Shown here piece by piece: positions 3,818 to 9,687 of a stretch of DNA of 30,285 bases. Location: positions 1 to 30,285 of the IMG/VR virus record IMGVR_UViG_3300020463_000085. One strand, 5' to 3'. The notes below the pieces were generated by a model. The model was not told the DNA's origin. It searched no databases and saw only the letters and a list, made by a program, of their open reading frames with translations. Position 1 is the first letter of the stretch; each line of letters begins with the position of its first letter. A program made the position numbers and the translations under genes. This DNA comes from a virus.

Positions 3818-5548
3818 CTAAACCCAGTTATTGTATGCTTTCTTACCTGCGTTACCTCTAGCCTCTCTACGCTGCTCTACATCGAGTCCTAGGACTAGGT
3901 GATTAGTAGCTGCTTGAGGGTCATCTATGAATTGTTCTAGTATGTCGTTCCACTCTTCTTGCTTCTTTAACTTGATCTGTTCCCTAGCTGAGATAGCTAG
4001 TGCATCTATGTAGTATTTAACTCCCTGTGCTAAACAGTCGAGTCTATCGTCGTGTTTGACAGCGTATTTCTGTCTACACATCCGACTCATTTGGTAGAAC
4101 AGCATGTATAGAAGCCTTTCTTCGGGTGCTGCCTCTCTGTTTGAGTTATAGTCCCATTCGATGAGAGAACGATTGACAACAAGACGGTGTTGATTAAGAA
4201 CAGGCTCAAGGGTATCAATAATACGATCTTCTTTTCTGACATTAGCTCTTACTTCTTCTACGAGTATTCGTTGTTTAGTTTGTTGTAGATGCTTTTTGAA
4301 TAGCTCAGCTACGATACCGTCACCGAAGTTAGATTCGATAACCATTGTATTTACGTTGTACTTCTCACACCCTTTGAGTATGTCTAGAAGTGTATTGTCT
4401 GAGTATCCGTCTCTGTATGCACGCATCTCGTGTACATATAAGAAACCATTCTTTTGTGATATGTAGCAGGCTGCGGTTTCGTCAGCACCTCTACCTGAAG
4501 GGTCAACACTGCATATGGTTTCTTGGTATTTAGTCCATTCACCCTGCATTTGCATAGGTGAGTAGAAGTAGTCTCCCGGTAAACCGACTGTAGGTAAGTC
4601 TTTTAGACAGTTCCTAGGGTCAGAGCACCATATAACGTTGTCTGGAGCTTCTTTAGGGTTAACACTTGCTACTACAAGGTCAGCCATCTTAAGTGGAAAC
4701 TTCTCTGCGTCAGACAGACTTGTATCAAGCATGAACTGCAACATAAAGTTGCTACGTCCCATGGACGCTTCTCTTTCAACTAGATCATCTTCTGTGAATC
4801 TGTCGTCAGTAGGAGTCCAAGGCGTTACACCTTTATCTATGTCTTCTTGTAGCTGTGGAGCTATCAGTCCTTCGTAAGGTGTATTGTTTCTTGGGTATCT
4901 GGCGGTCCAAACAAACGGTCTGTAATTCCTAGCTGCCAATTTACGATAAATAGTAAAAGTAGTCTGAGGAGTCCCGAGATACATAATACGGCTATCGTCT
5001 TTCGGCGTAAGGATTGATTCCGCTTCTGTGCAAAGTTGAAGAAGTTTTTCACGCATCAACTCCGTCATGCTGTTCCCGGGAACTTCGATGTCGTCTAGGA
5101 TCATTAGATCCGCTCTGCTTCCCGTTAACTGACCAGTAATACCAACACTCTTCACGGACGGAGCCTGATGAGGAGCGCAAGCGACGTCGAAGGAAATTCT
5201 TGACCATCTCCCGTCGTCGCTCTTTGGTTGTAAGTGATTTAGCCATGGTGTTTCGATAATTAGTTTCTGTAGGAAGATACTCATGTTGTCTGCTCTCTCT
5301 TTAGAGGCAGAAATTATCATTATTTTCTTTTCCGGGTCATTAAATAGAGTCCAAAGAACAAAAGCACCAGTAATCCAGCTCTTGCCAACTCCCCGAAACG
5401 CCTGTATCTGTAGTCGCTTGGGACCACTCTGCAAGTAATCTGCAATTGCATATTGTGCCCTTGTTGGAGAAGGGAGATCAAGCTGGTCCCATAATGCTTG
5501 CAGAAACAGCTTGAAATCGCCCTGTAAGGACGTTAAAACGTCTTTCAT
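3818..5548 (-). CDS. terL: Terminase large subunit (DNA packaging ATPase/nuclease)
   Basis: The 576-residue length is close to T7 gp19 (586). The ATPase domain has a Walker A-like loop FRGVGKS (51-57) and Walker B LMILDDIE (148-155), with a coupling-motif-like YLGTPQT segment at about 190-196. The C-terminal RNase H-fold nuclease shows acidic residues in SVDPSGRG (Asp349), VIESNFGD (Glu405) and KHDDRLD (Asp500/501), the usual metal-binding set. It docks on the portal, pumps DNA into the prohead and cuts concatemers. It is the last gene of the late module, 16 bases after the 272-residue gene. No obvious Shine-Dalgarno precedes the start. Confidence 0.96.
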   Translation of the reverse strand: MKDVLTSLQGDFKLFLQALWDQLDLPSPTRAQYAIADYLQSGPKRLQIQAFRGVGKSWITGAFVLWTLFNDPEKKIMIISASKERADNMSIFLQKLIIETPWLNHLQPKSDDGRWSRISFDVACAPHQAPSVKSVGITGQLTGSRADLMILDDIEVPGNSMTELMREKLLQLCTEAESILTPKDDSRIMYLGTPQTTFTIYRKLAARNYRPFVWTARYPRNNTPYEGLIAPQLQEDIDKGVTPWTPTDDRFTEDDLVEREASMGRSNFMLQFMLDTSLSDAEKFPLKMADLVVASVNPKEAPDNVIWCSDPRNCLKDLPTVGLPGDYFYSPMQMQGEWTKYQETICSVDPSGRGADETAACYISQKNGFLYVHEMRAYRDGYSDNTLLDILKGCEKYNVNTMVIESNFGDGIVAELFKKHLQQTKQRILVEEVRANVRKEDRIIDTLEPVLNQHRLVVNRSLIEWDYNSNREAAPEERLLYMLFYQMSRMCRQKYAVKHDDRLDCLAQGVKYYIDALAISAREQIKLKKQEEWNDILEQFIDDPQAATNHLVLGLDVEQRREARGNAGKKAYNNWV

Positions 5549-5564
5549 GTACGAATGTGGATAG

Positions 5565-6383
5565 TTATGGTTTAAAGCCCTCTGCGTTGCTTTTAAGCAT
5601 GTCTAATAAATCTGCTTTTAAGTCTGCTGGGACACCACTTGTATAATTATTTGGCATAGGTATAACACCAAGTATTTTTCCTGTACTTACTTCTAAAATT
5701 TCTAGATCTTTCATATTAGATCTATCTGTTTTTACAACCCAGTTATTACCTTTTTTCTTTTGCCAGTTATAAAACCAATACTCAAAGTTATTTTTGTATT
5801 CTCTAGCGTAATGATCTCTAGCTATAAATAAATTTGAATTGTTGTTAGCTAATGGTCCAACTTTAGACCACCATTTTTTGCCGCCCATAATAGCTATATC
5901 ATGTTCAATACTAGCTTTAAAGTTTCCGCCAGCAGCTTTAGTAGTATTGTTTTCATTTCTGACAATACCCTGTAATCTTGCGTAGTTTTCTCTTTCTTTA
6001 TTAGAAGTAAATCCTACTTCGTTTCTGTTTTTTCCATTGAGCGTTTTACGTGCTGCATTCTTTGATTTGTCTTGTAATTGAAGCGGTCTTTGACCTTCTA
6101 GTGATATATCTGTCTGTTTTGTTGGTGTTGAACCACCAGAAACATACATTTGTTCTTCACCTTGCCAAGTTCTTGCACCTTTACCAAACTCTGAATCATA
6201 CTTCTGAGTTATCCCTTTAGGTGTGATATCAGGGTTTAGTTCACGTTGTCTGTATGCGAAAGCTTTTAAGTTCTTTCTCATCCCTGTTTTACTTAGTGCA
6301 GATTTTACATATTGTGTCTTCGCAAGCTGCCCACCAGACGTCGCAGCATTCTTTAACGAATGCCGTAAAATATCGTCGAGCAT
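5565..6383 (-). CDS. Unknown phage protein between lysine-rich protein and terminase (272 aa)
   Basis: A basic, soluble protein with no signal or membrane segment. The N-terminal third is Arg/Lys-rich (MRKNLKAFAYRQRELNPDIT). The C-terminal half holds the most conserved-looking stretch: NFKASIEHDIAIMGGKKWW at about 160-178, then FIARDHYAREYKNNFEYWFY. The Glu-His-Asp and spaced His/Arg residues could belong to a nuclease, but I see no standard HNH or resolvase motif, so this is only a guess. The start codon follows an intrinsic terminator T-tract by one base, leaving no room for a Shine-Dalgarno. A later start (Met35) cannot be excluded. Confidence 0.7.
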   Translation of the reverse strand: MLDDILRHSLKNAATSGGQLAKTQYVKSALSKTGMRKNLKAFAYRQRELNPDITPKGITQKYDSEFGKGARTWQGEEQMYVSGGSTPTKQTDISLEGQRPLQLQDKSKNAARKTLNGKNRNEVGFTSNKERENYARLQGIVRNENNTTKAAGGNFKASIEHDIAIMGGKKWWSKVGPLANNNSNLFIARDHYAREYKNNFEYWFYNWQKKKGNNWVVKTDRSNMKDLEILEVSTGKILGVIPMPNNYTSGVPADLKADLLDMLKSNAEGFKP

Positions 6384-6384
6384 T

Positions 6385-6404
6385 AAAAAAGCCCCTTTCG
6401 GGGC
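6385..6404 (-). terminator. Intrinsic terminator directly before a start codon
   Basis: In minus orientation GCCCC (6404-6400), GAAA tetraloop and GGGGC (6395-6391) are followed by six T (6390-6385). One base later comes the ATG of the 272-residue gene (6383-6381). It lies 10 bases after the stop of the lysine-rich gene, giving a textbook Rho-independent terminator. It should reduce expression of the 272-residue gene and terminase relative to upstream genes. Confidence 0.88.
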
Positions 6405-6413
6405 GGTTATTGT

Positions 6414-6908
6414 TTACTTCTTTTTGTTTTTAATTTTTAGTTTTCTTTTACGCTGAAAATCAGCATTTCGTTTTCGAGCTGCATCTTGCATAGCTTTTTT
6501 AGCTTTTGCTCTACGCTCTTCAATAGTTGACTTACCAGTCTTTTTAAACTTTTCGTTTCTTTTACGTGCAGCGTCACGCATTGATTTCTCATTCTTTGCT
6601 TTAACTTGAGCGATAGTTGTATCTGGGTTTTTTGCTGTACCTTTACCAATACGTTTTCTTGCTAATAGTTGTGCTGGAGTAGGTTTTTTTTTGTTATAAG
6701 TTTTTTTAGTGCTTTTGTTATTGAACTTTTTTGATAAAGTCTTGTAAGGTGAATCTTTTTCTGATCCGGGTAAAGCTCCAAGACGACTCATATTTGAGTT
6801 AGGTTTGCCAGATAAAATCTTTTTTCCAAATTTCTTTAATCTTGAAAGTATTTTAAGATCCTTTTTTTCCTTCTTTTTTTGCCCGGGAATGTATCCTATT
6901 TGTGACAT
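6414..6908 (-). CDS. Lysine-rich basic protein with internal repeat (164 aa)
   Basis: Extremely Lys/Arg-rich throughout. Residues about 109-156 hold two copies of a unit of the form K-(S/A)-M-(R/Q)-D-A-A-R-K-R-N-(E/A)-(K/D)-F, separated by about 30 residues. The composition resembles eukaryotic H1 tails or nucleic-acid condensing proteins, and most residues would be disordered or helical. Its place among packaging genes, between HNH nuclease and terminase, suggests DNA binding during packaging or a role in the capsid, which is inference. It is followed by an intrinsic terminator. No family recognised; composition-driven homology would be misleading. Confidence 0.75.
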   Translation of the reverse strand: MSQIGYIPGQKKKEKKDLKILSRLKKFGKKILSGKPNSNMSRLGALPGSEKDSPYKTLSKKFNNKSTKKTYNKKKPTPAQLLARKRIGKGTAKNPDTTIAQVKAKNEKSMRDAARKRNEKFKKTGKSTIEERRAKAKKAMQDAARKRNADFQRKRKLKIKNKKK

Positions 6909-6910
6909 CG

Positions 6911-7240
6911 TTAATTAATGTGTTGTTGAATAATTAGTTCTCTAAGTGGTTGAAATCCAAATGCTTTTCTCATCCATTCGAGCCAATTGCTACTACCTTT
7001 GTCTGCATTACATTTCCTGCAAGCGCATACAACATTAGTTGTAAGATCTTGACCACCTTTGCTACGAGGCTTAACGTGATCAAGTGTAAGTTCTTTAAAT
7101 TCATAAGTTTCTCCGCAATAAACACATGTACATTGAAAGTGCTCTTTTACAGCTCTTCTCCAGAGCCGTTTAGAATCTGAACTTGTCATGGTTATTAAGT
7201 TGTGTAAGTAATGTTTTGGACTAGGTAATAGAGGGGTCAT
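6911..7240 (-). CDS. HNH endonuclease
   Basis: The 109-residue protein has the HNH layout: a Cys39-x2-Cys42 zinc knuckle (CVYCGE), the catalytic Asp54-His55 (LTLDHVKPRSKGG), Asn69 (LTTNVV) and a second knuckle Cys74-x2-Cys77 followed by NADKGSSNW. HNH nucleases cut DNA with a single metal ion. In many phages one is encoded beside the terminase and is required for cos cutting or packaging. Homing activity is an alternative. The ATG overlaps the stop of the preceding gene (ATGA), supporting the start; an inner Met18 is also possible. Confidence 0.9.
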   Translation of the reverse strand: MTPLLPSPKHYLHNLITMTSSDSKRLWRRAVKEHFQCTCVYCGETYEFKELTLDHVKPRSKGGQDLTTNVVCACRKCNADKGSSNWLEWMRKAFGFQPLRELIIQQHIN

Positions 7241-7491
7241 GTTTTACGTATTTTGAGTCTGCTTTTTCTGTTAGTAGAGGCTTTCTGTAATCTGCCTTTG
7301 GTAGTACTACCTTTGTAGTGAGCAGCATCTTTGCCGTCACCATTTCCGTAGGTACCAAGTTGTCTATTAAGTCGATTTGCATTCACACGTAGTGCTAATC
7401 CCTTCTCTGTTTTGTTGTATTTTCTTTGCTGCTTAAGTCTTCTTTGCTTAGCGGCTGGGTTGGATTTGTAGTATGAGCTAGTACTTGCCAT
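7237..7491 (-). CDS. Small basic conserved cyanophage-type protein (84 aa)
   Basis: The sequence starts MASTSSYYKSNPAAKQRRLK and continues with a Lys/Arg/Gln-rich middle, then YGNGDGKDAAHYKGSTTKGR and a basic C-terminus. This Tyr-Tyr-Lys-Ser-Asn-Pro start with a later Gly-Lys-Asp-x-x-His segment is, from memory, a recurrent small protein in marine cyanophages, with no known function. High basicity suggests nucleic acid or virion binding. It overlaps the small terminase gene by 14 bases and couples to the HNH gene through ATGA. Confidence 0.8.
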   Translation of the reverse strand: MASTSSYYKSNPAAKQRRLKQQRKYNKTEKGLALRVNANRLNRQLGTYGNGDGKDAAHYKGSTTKGRLQKASTNRKSRLKIRKT

Positions 7492-7720
7492 AGAGTTTCG
7501 CCTGTACTAATTCTGGATCAACAGTTGGCATAACTTTCGCTAGTTTTGATAAAGGATTACCGTCATAAGCAACACCGCTAATGTCATTAGCTTTAAGCCA
7601 ATCACAAGCTGCTTTCAAGTCCTGTGTAGTTGCTTCGCCGCTTTTTATACGACCAAGAAATTCTTTAGTAACTAGGTTATGCAACTCGTTAAATTGGTCT
7701 TCGGTTGCTTTTTTCTTCAT
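7478..7720 (-). CDS. terS: Terminase small subunit (DNA recognition)
   Basis: The 80-residue protein has the podovirus small-terminase pattern: an N-terminal helix ending in TKEFLGRIKSGEATTQDL, followed by KAACDWLKANDISGVAYDGN. T7 gp18 is 89 residues. Small terminase forms a ring that recognises phage DNA and regulates the large subunit. It lies three genes before the large terminase in the transcript. The ATG overlaps the stop of the preceding gene (GCATGA), so translation is coupled. A slippery heptamer 18 bases upstream could also produce a fused, N-terminally extended form (see 7738-7744). Confidence 0.82.
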   Translation of the reverse strand: MKKKATEDQFNELHNLVTKEFLGRIKSGEATTQDLKAACDWLKANDISGVAYDGNPLSKLAKVMPTVDPELVQAKLYGKY

Positions 7721-7872
7721 GCGTTGTACTTCTTTTTCTTTTTTTTCTTCTTAGCTTTTTCTATCTTTTTGATAGTTCGATACTGATCGCCATATCTTTC
7801 CTTATCCATGTTGTATAGATATTTAGGTACTCCACGAACAGTTCTTATTTTTAAAATGTTGTTTGCTGCCAT
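7717..7872 (-). CDS. Small protein with polylysine tail (51 aa)
   Basis: ATG at 7872-7870, 51 codons, TGA at 7719-7717. The N-terminal part (MAANNILKIRTVRGVPKYLY) is mixed. The end is a run of lysines (eight consecutive Lys residues, then YNA). It couples upstream by TAATG to the 47-residue gene and downstream by ATGA to the small terminase. The lysine run is encoded with AAA AAA AAG, a classic -1 slippery sequence in phase. Function unknown; the basic tail suggests nucleic-acid contact or membrane association. Confidence 0.72.
   Translation of the reverse strand: MAANNILKIRTVRGVPKYLYNMDKERYGDQYRTIKKIEKAKKKKKKKKYNA
7738..7744 (-). promoter_or_regulatory. Candidate -1 ribosomal frameshift heptamer A AAA AAG
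   Basis: Codons 43-45 of the 51-residue gene are AAA AAA AAG. This places A AAA AAG, the heptamer of E. coli dnaX, in the zero frame at 7744-7738. A second slippery G AAA AAG follows two codons on. The -1 frame from this point is open (EKEVQR) and leads straight into the ATG of the small terminase at 7720. A shift would give a fused protein of about 130 residues. I see no clear downstream stimulatory hairpin, so this is a candidate only. Confidence 0.35.
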
Positions 7873-8015
7873 TATCTTTTTGCTGTCTTAGCAGCACGTT
7901 TAAAGTTTGCTTTAGTAGGAGCACCTTTAGCTCCGGGTTTTCTCATAGATTCACCAGAACCTTTTTTGATTCTTAGTCTCTTAGCGTGGATATTTGCATA
8001 GAGTCCTTTTTTCAT
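7872..8015 (-). CDS. Small basic conserved phage protein (47 aa)
   Basis: ATG at 8015-8013 and TAA at 7874-7872, sharing a base with the next start. The sequence MKKGLYANIHAKRLRIKKGS followed by a Glu-Ser-Met-Arg-Lys-Pro-Gly-Ala-Lys-Gly-Ala-Pro-Thr stretch is a very recognisable small phage protein pattern that recurs widely in tailed phages, from memory. Its function is not established. It is strongly basic with no membrane segment. Tight overlap on the downstream side and zero-base spacing upstream place it in the lysis/packaging operon. Confidence 0.85.
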   Translation of the reverse strand: MKKGLYANIHAKRLRIKKGSGESMRKPGAKGAPTKANFKRAAKTAKR

Positions 8016-8171
8016 TTATACGCCTAACCCTTTTTTAACTATTGCTAGTGCTTTGTCATCTAAGTCATTATCTGTTTGTTCTACTAATTTTTCTAAAAGT
8101 TGAATTACAAATACCTTAAATTTGTCAGTTTTTAAAAAGCTTAAAACTATTGGTTTTAGTATTGTTAACAT
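8016..8171 (-). CDS. Small amphipathic protein (51 aa)
   Basis: ATG at 8171-8169, stop TAA at 8018-8016, directly abutting the next ATG. The sequence begins MLTILKPIVLSFLKTDKFKV and continues FVIQLLEKLVEQTDNDLDDK. Hydrophobic and basic residues alternate in a way that suggests an amphipathic membrane-surface helix, followed by an acidic patch. Small proteins of this shape (Leu-Lys-Pro start, Thr-Asp-Asn-x-Leu-Asp-Asp-Lys middle) occur in several phages from memory, sometimes labelled holin-like. I cannot assign a function. It overlaps the end of the preceding secreted-protein gene by 47 bases. Confidence 0.72.
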   Translation of the reverse strand: MLTILKPIVLSFLKTDKFKVFVIQLLEKLVEQTDNDLDDKALAIVKKGLGV

Positions 8172-8703
8172 TTGTTTTTGGTAATAATGATTGAATAGGA
8201 ACTACGTCTGTACACATATGTGCGACACGAGTTCCCGGTCTTAGGGTGAAACCCTTTTGTTGTAGTTCGGCACATTTGAGAGCACGTACCAGCTCATGAT
8301 CTAACCTCATCTTTTCTTCTTGTCTTGCCGCGATGCGTCTGCATTGCTCTAAGCCACGTTTATCAAGAGGAACCATAAAGTTAACTTGAAAACCCCAGTT
8401 CTCATTTAACTGATAACTAGACGGGTGTAGTCCATCAAGACCTTCTTTTTCAGAATATGGATTGACATGGTTGCCCATGTAAAAAGGTGAGAAGGTCATA
8501 GTTGACCCATTACATGAGATTCCACTGCCATAGTTCTGTCTTGACGAAGTTCCATTGTTCTGGAACTGCACCGCCTGATTGGTCACATTTCCCGTTGCGG
8601 CTGCAACCGGATTTGACGTGTTATTAACTTCTGGTTCAGTTGCTAAAACAGGACTTATTGTGAGAAGACTGATAAGGATGTAATAGTAGTATTTATAGTC
8701 CAA
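8125..8703 (-). CDS. Predicted secreted/periplasmic cyanophage protein (192 aa)
   Basis: I choose a TTG start at 8703-8701. It gives a signal peptide MDYKYYYYILISLLTISPVL with likely cleavage after Ala21. Longer versions of the frame back to 9003 would be unlike protein and would lie wholly over the neighbouring gene. The mature part has SGISCNGSTMTFSPFYMGN, a Pro-Leu-Asp segment, then a charged helix (CRRIAARQEEKMRLDHELVR) and two further cysteines (ALKCAELQQKGF, AHMCTDVVPI). This pattern recurs in cyanophages from memory, function unknown. Three paired cysteines fit export. It overlaps the preceding secreted-protein gene by 49 bases. Confidence 0.7.
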   Translation of the reverse strand: MDYKYYYYILISLLTISPVLATEPEVNNTSNPVAAATGNVTNQAVQFQNNGTSSRQNYGSGISCNGSTMTFSPFYMGNHVNPYSEKEGLDGLHPSSYQLNENWGFQVNFMVPLDKRGLEQCRRIAARQEEKMRLDHELVRALKCAELQQKGFTLRPGTRVAHMCTDVVPIQSLLPKTNVNNTKTNSFKLFKN

Positions 8704-9011
8704 TCTGTTGTTGCGTCTATCTGTTCTACTAGACCAGCAGCTCTTGTCACTGTTTCCATTGACCAAGGTTTTGTTACGTCTTTGACGGAAAATGTTGTAT
8801 CTGCTGCTGTAATGTTTGAAGAAGGTTCGACATTGCTTCCAGACCAACTTTTTACTGCTGATCCAAAGGTTTGTGTCTTTTTGACTTCTTTGACGGTTTG
8901 GGTAGTTGTTGTCGTTGAGTTCATTGACCCCTGTGTGAAATTTGGGGTTATTGAGTTTGCTCTTGCAACTGCGGGTGACAACAGAGCTAAGAGAAGAATC
9001 CATTTCTTCAT
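8655..9011 (-). CDS. Predicted secreted protein, Thr/Ser-rich (118 aa)
   Basis: A clear signal peptide MKKWILLLALLSPAVARANS (n-region Lys-Lys, hydrophobic core, cleavage after Ala-Arg-Ala at about 18) is followed by a Thr/Ser-rich mature region with SITPNFTQGSMNSTTTTTQT near its start. There is no lipobox cysteine and no later membrane segment. ATG at 9011 overlaps the TGA of the holin-like gene, so the two are coupled. Position beside a holin-like gene suggests a role in lysis or at the cell envelope, but nothing in the sequence proves it. Paired with the following overlapping secreted-protein gene. Confidence 0.78.
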   Translation of the reverse strand: MKKWILLLALLSPAVARANSITPNFTQGSMNSTTTTTQTVKEVKKTQTFGSAVKSWSGSNVEPSSNITAADTTFSVKDVTKPWSMETVTRAAGLVEQIDATTDWTINTTITSLSVFSQ

Positions 9012-9322
9012 TGTTTTGGTTTAGTTGTGGGTTTTGCCATCGGACATGTTGGAGGTTTTCCGTTTCCGTTTTTTCCAGTCGTCAAGCCGAATGTGGCGAG
9101 TGCGCCCGTAAATACGCTGGCGACGAAAGTGATATCTGAGTTACCAGATTTCTTTACCATAGGAATATCAACGTAGTTCATCGTAATGATGAAACCAGAC
9201 CAGACAACAACGCCTAGTCTGACTACTGTTCCAAGGAACTCTATCTGATGTTCTTTATCTTCAGCTATATCTTTTACTTTGCCTAAGAAACCTTTTTCTT
9301 TGGTTGTCTTATCTTCTTCCAT
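9008..9322 (-). CDS. Two-span membrane protein, probable holin
   Basis: From the ATG at 9322-9320 the product is 104 residues with a charged N-terminus (MEEDKTTKEKGFLGKVKDIA), a first hydrophobic span at about 29-50 (FLGTVVRLGVVVWSGFIITM), a second at about 63-82 (DITFVASVFTGALATFGLTT) and a basic Pro-rich tail. Two spans with a charged tail fit class II holins, and T7 places its holin (gp17.5) right after the tail fibre gene, as here. An upstream ATG at 9361 would add 13 residues; neither start has a good Shine-Dalgarno. A holin would time lysis by opening the inner membrane. Confidence 0.6.
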   Translation of the reverse strand: MEEDKTTKEKGFLGKVKDIAEDKEHQIEFLGTVVRLGVVVWSGFIITMNYVDIPMVKKSGNSDITFVASVFTGALATFGLTTGKNGNGKPPTCPMAKPTTKPKQ

Positions 9323-9687
9323 GTTGTTTTTAATATTGGTTTCATAGCTGTGACAAGCCATTTAAAAACTGCTGTGGCAGTAAGAGTGGCAGCTACAGAA
9401 ATCACTGCTGTAGTTCCAGCCGTAATTAATATTTCACTTTCAGGGACAGGCATCCGGACATCAATGATGGGTATATCTATTTGTTTTATACCAGCCGTTT
9501 GATTAGTATTAGCTTCTTTTTTAGTTTTAGACTTATCTACAACTTGTGATTTAACTCCTTCTGGTGCTCTTAAATCACTAGGCGGAACAACTAAAGGAGT
9601 GTACTGTGGTATTTTTCCTATAGGTAATTCAAATTCAAAATTTGGAAAGTCATAAGCATCAGGTAAGAGTAAGGTGGGTAGTTCCAT
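9283..9687 (-). CDS. Single-span membrane or virion protein of cyanophages (134 aa)
   Basis: The N-terminal 60 residues are Pro-rich (MELPTLLLPDAYDFPNFEFE). Then comes IDIPIIDVRMPVPESEI, followed by an Ala/Thr/Val-rich hydrophobic span at about 86-112 and a strongly basic tail (KKIRQPKKKVS). The combination, in particular the Arg-Met-Pro-Val-Pro segment before the span, is recurrent in marine cyanophages from memory and is usually unannotated. It could be a lysis accessory or a minor tail protein. The ATG follows the fibre gene stop with no gap, and the 3' end overlaps the holin-like gene. Confidence 0.75.
   Translation of the reverse strand: MELPTLLLPDAYDFPNFEFELPIGKIPQYTPLVVPPSDLRAPEGVKSQVVDKSKTKKEANTNQTAGIKQIDIPIIDVRMPVPESEILITAGTTAVISVAATLTATAVFKWLVTAMKPILKTTWKKIRQPKKKVS

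Noticed and set aside
8704-9003. Longer start for the 192-residue secreted protein
   Set aside because: The extra residues are Arg/Asn/Ser-rich shadow sequence over the 118-residue gene and would bury the signal peptide in the middle of the protein.
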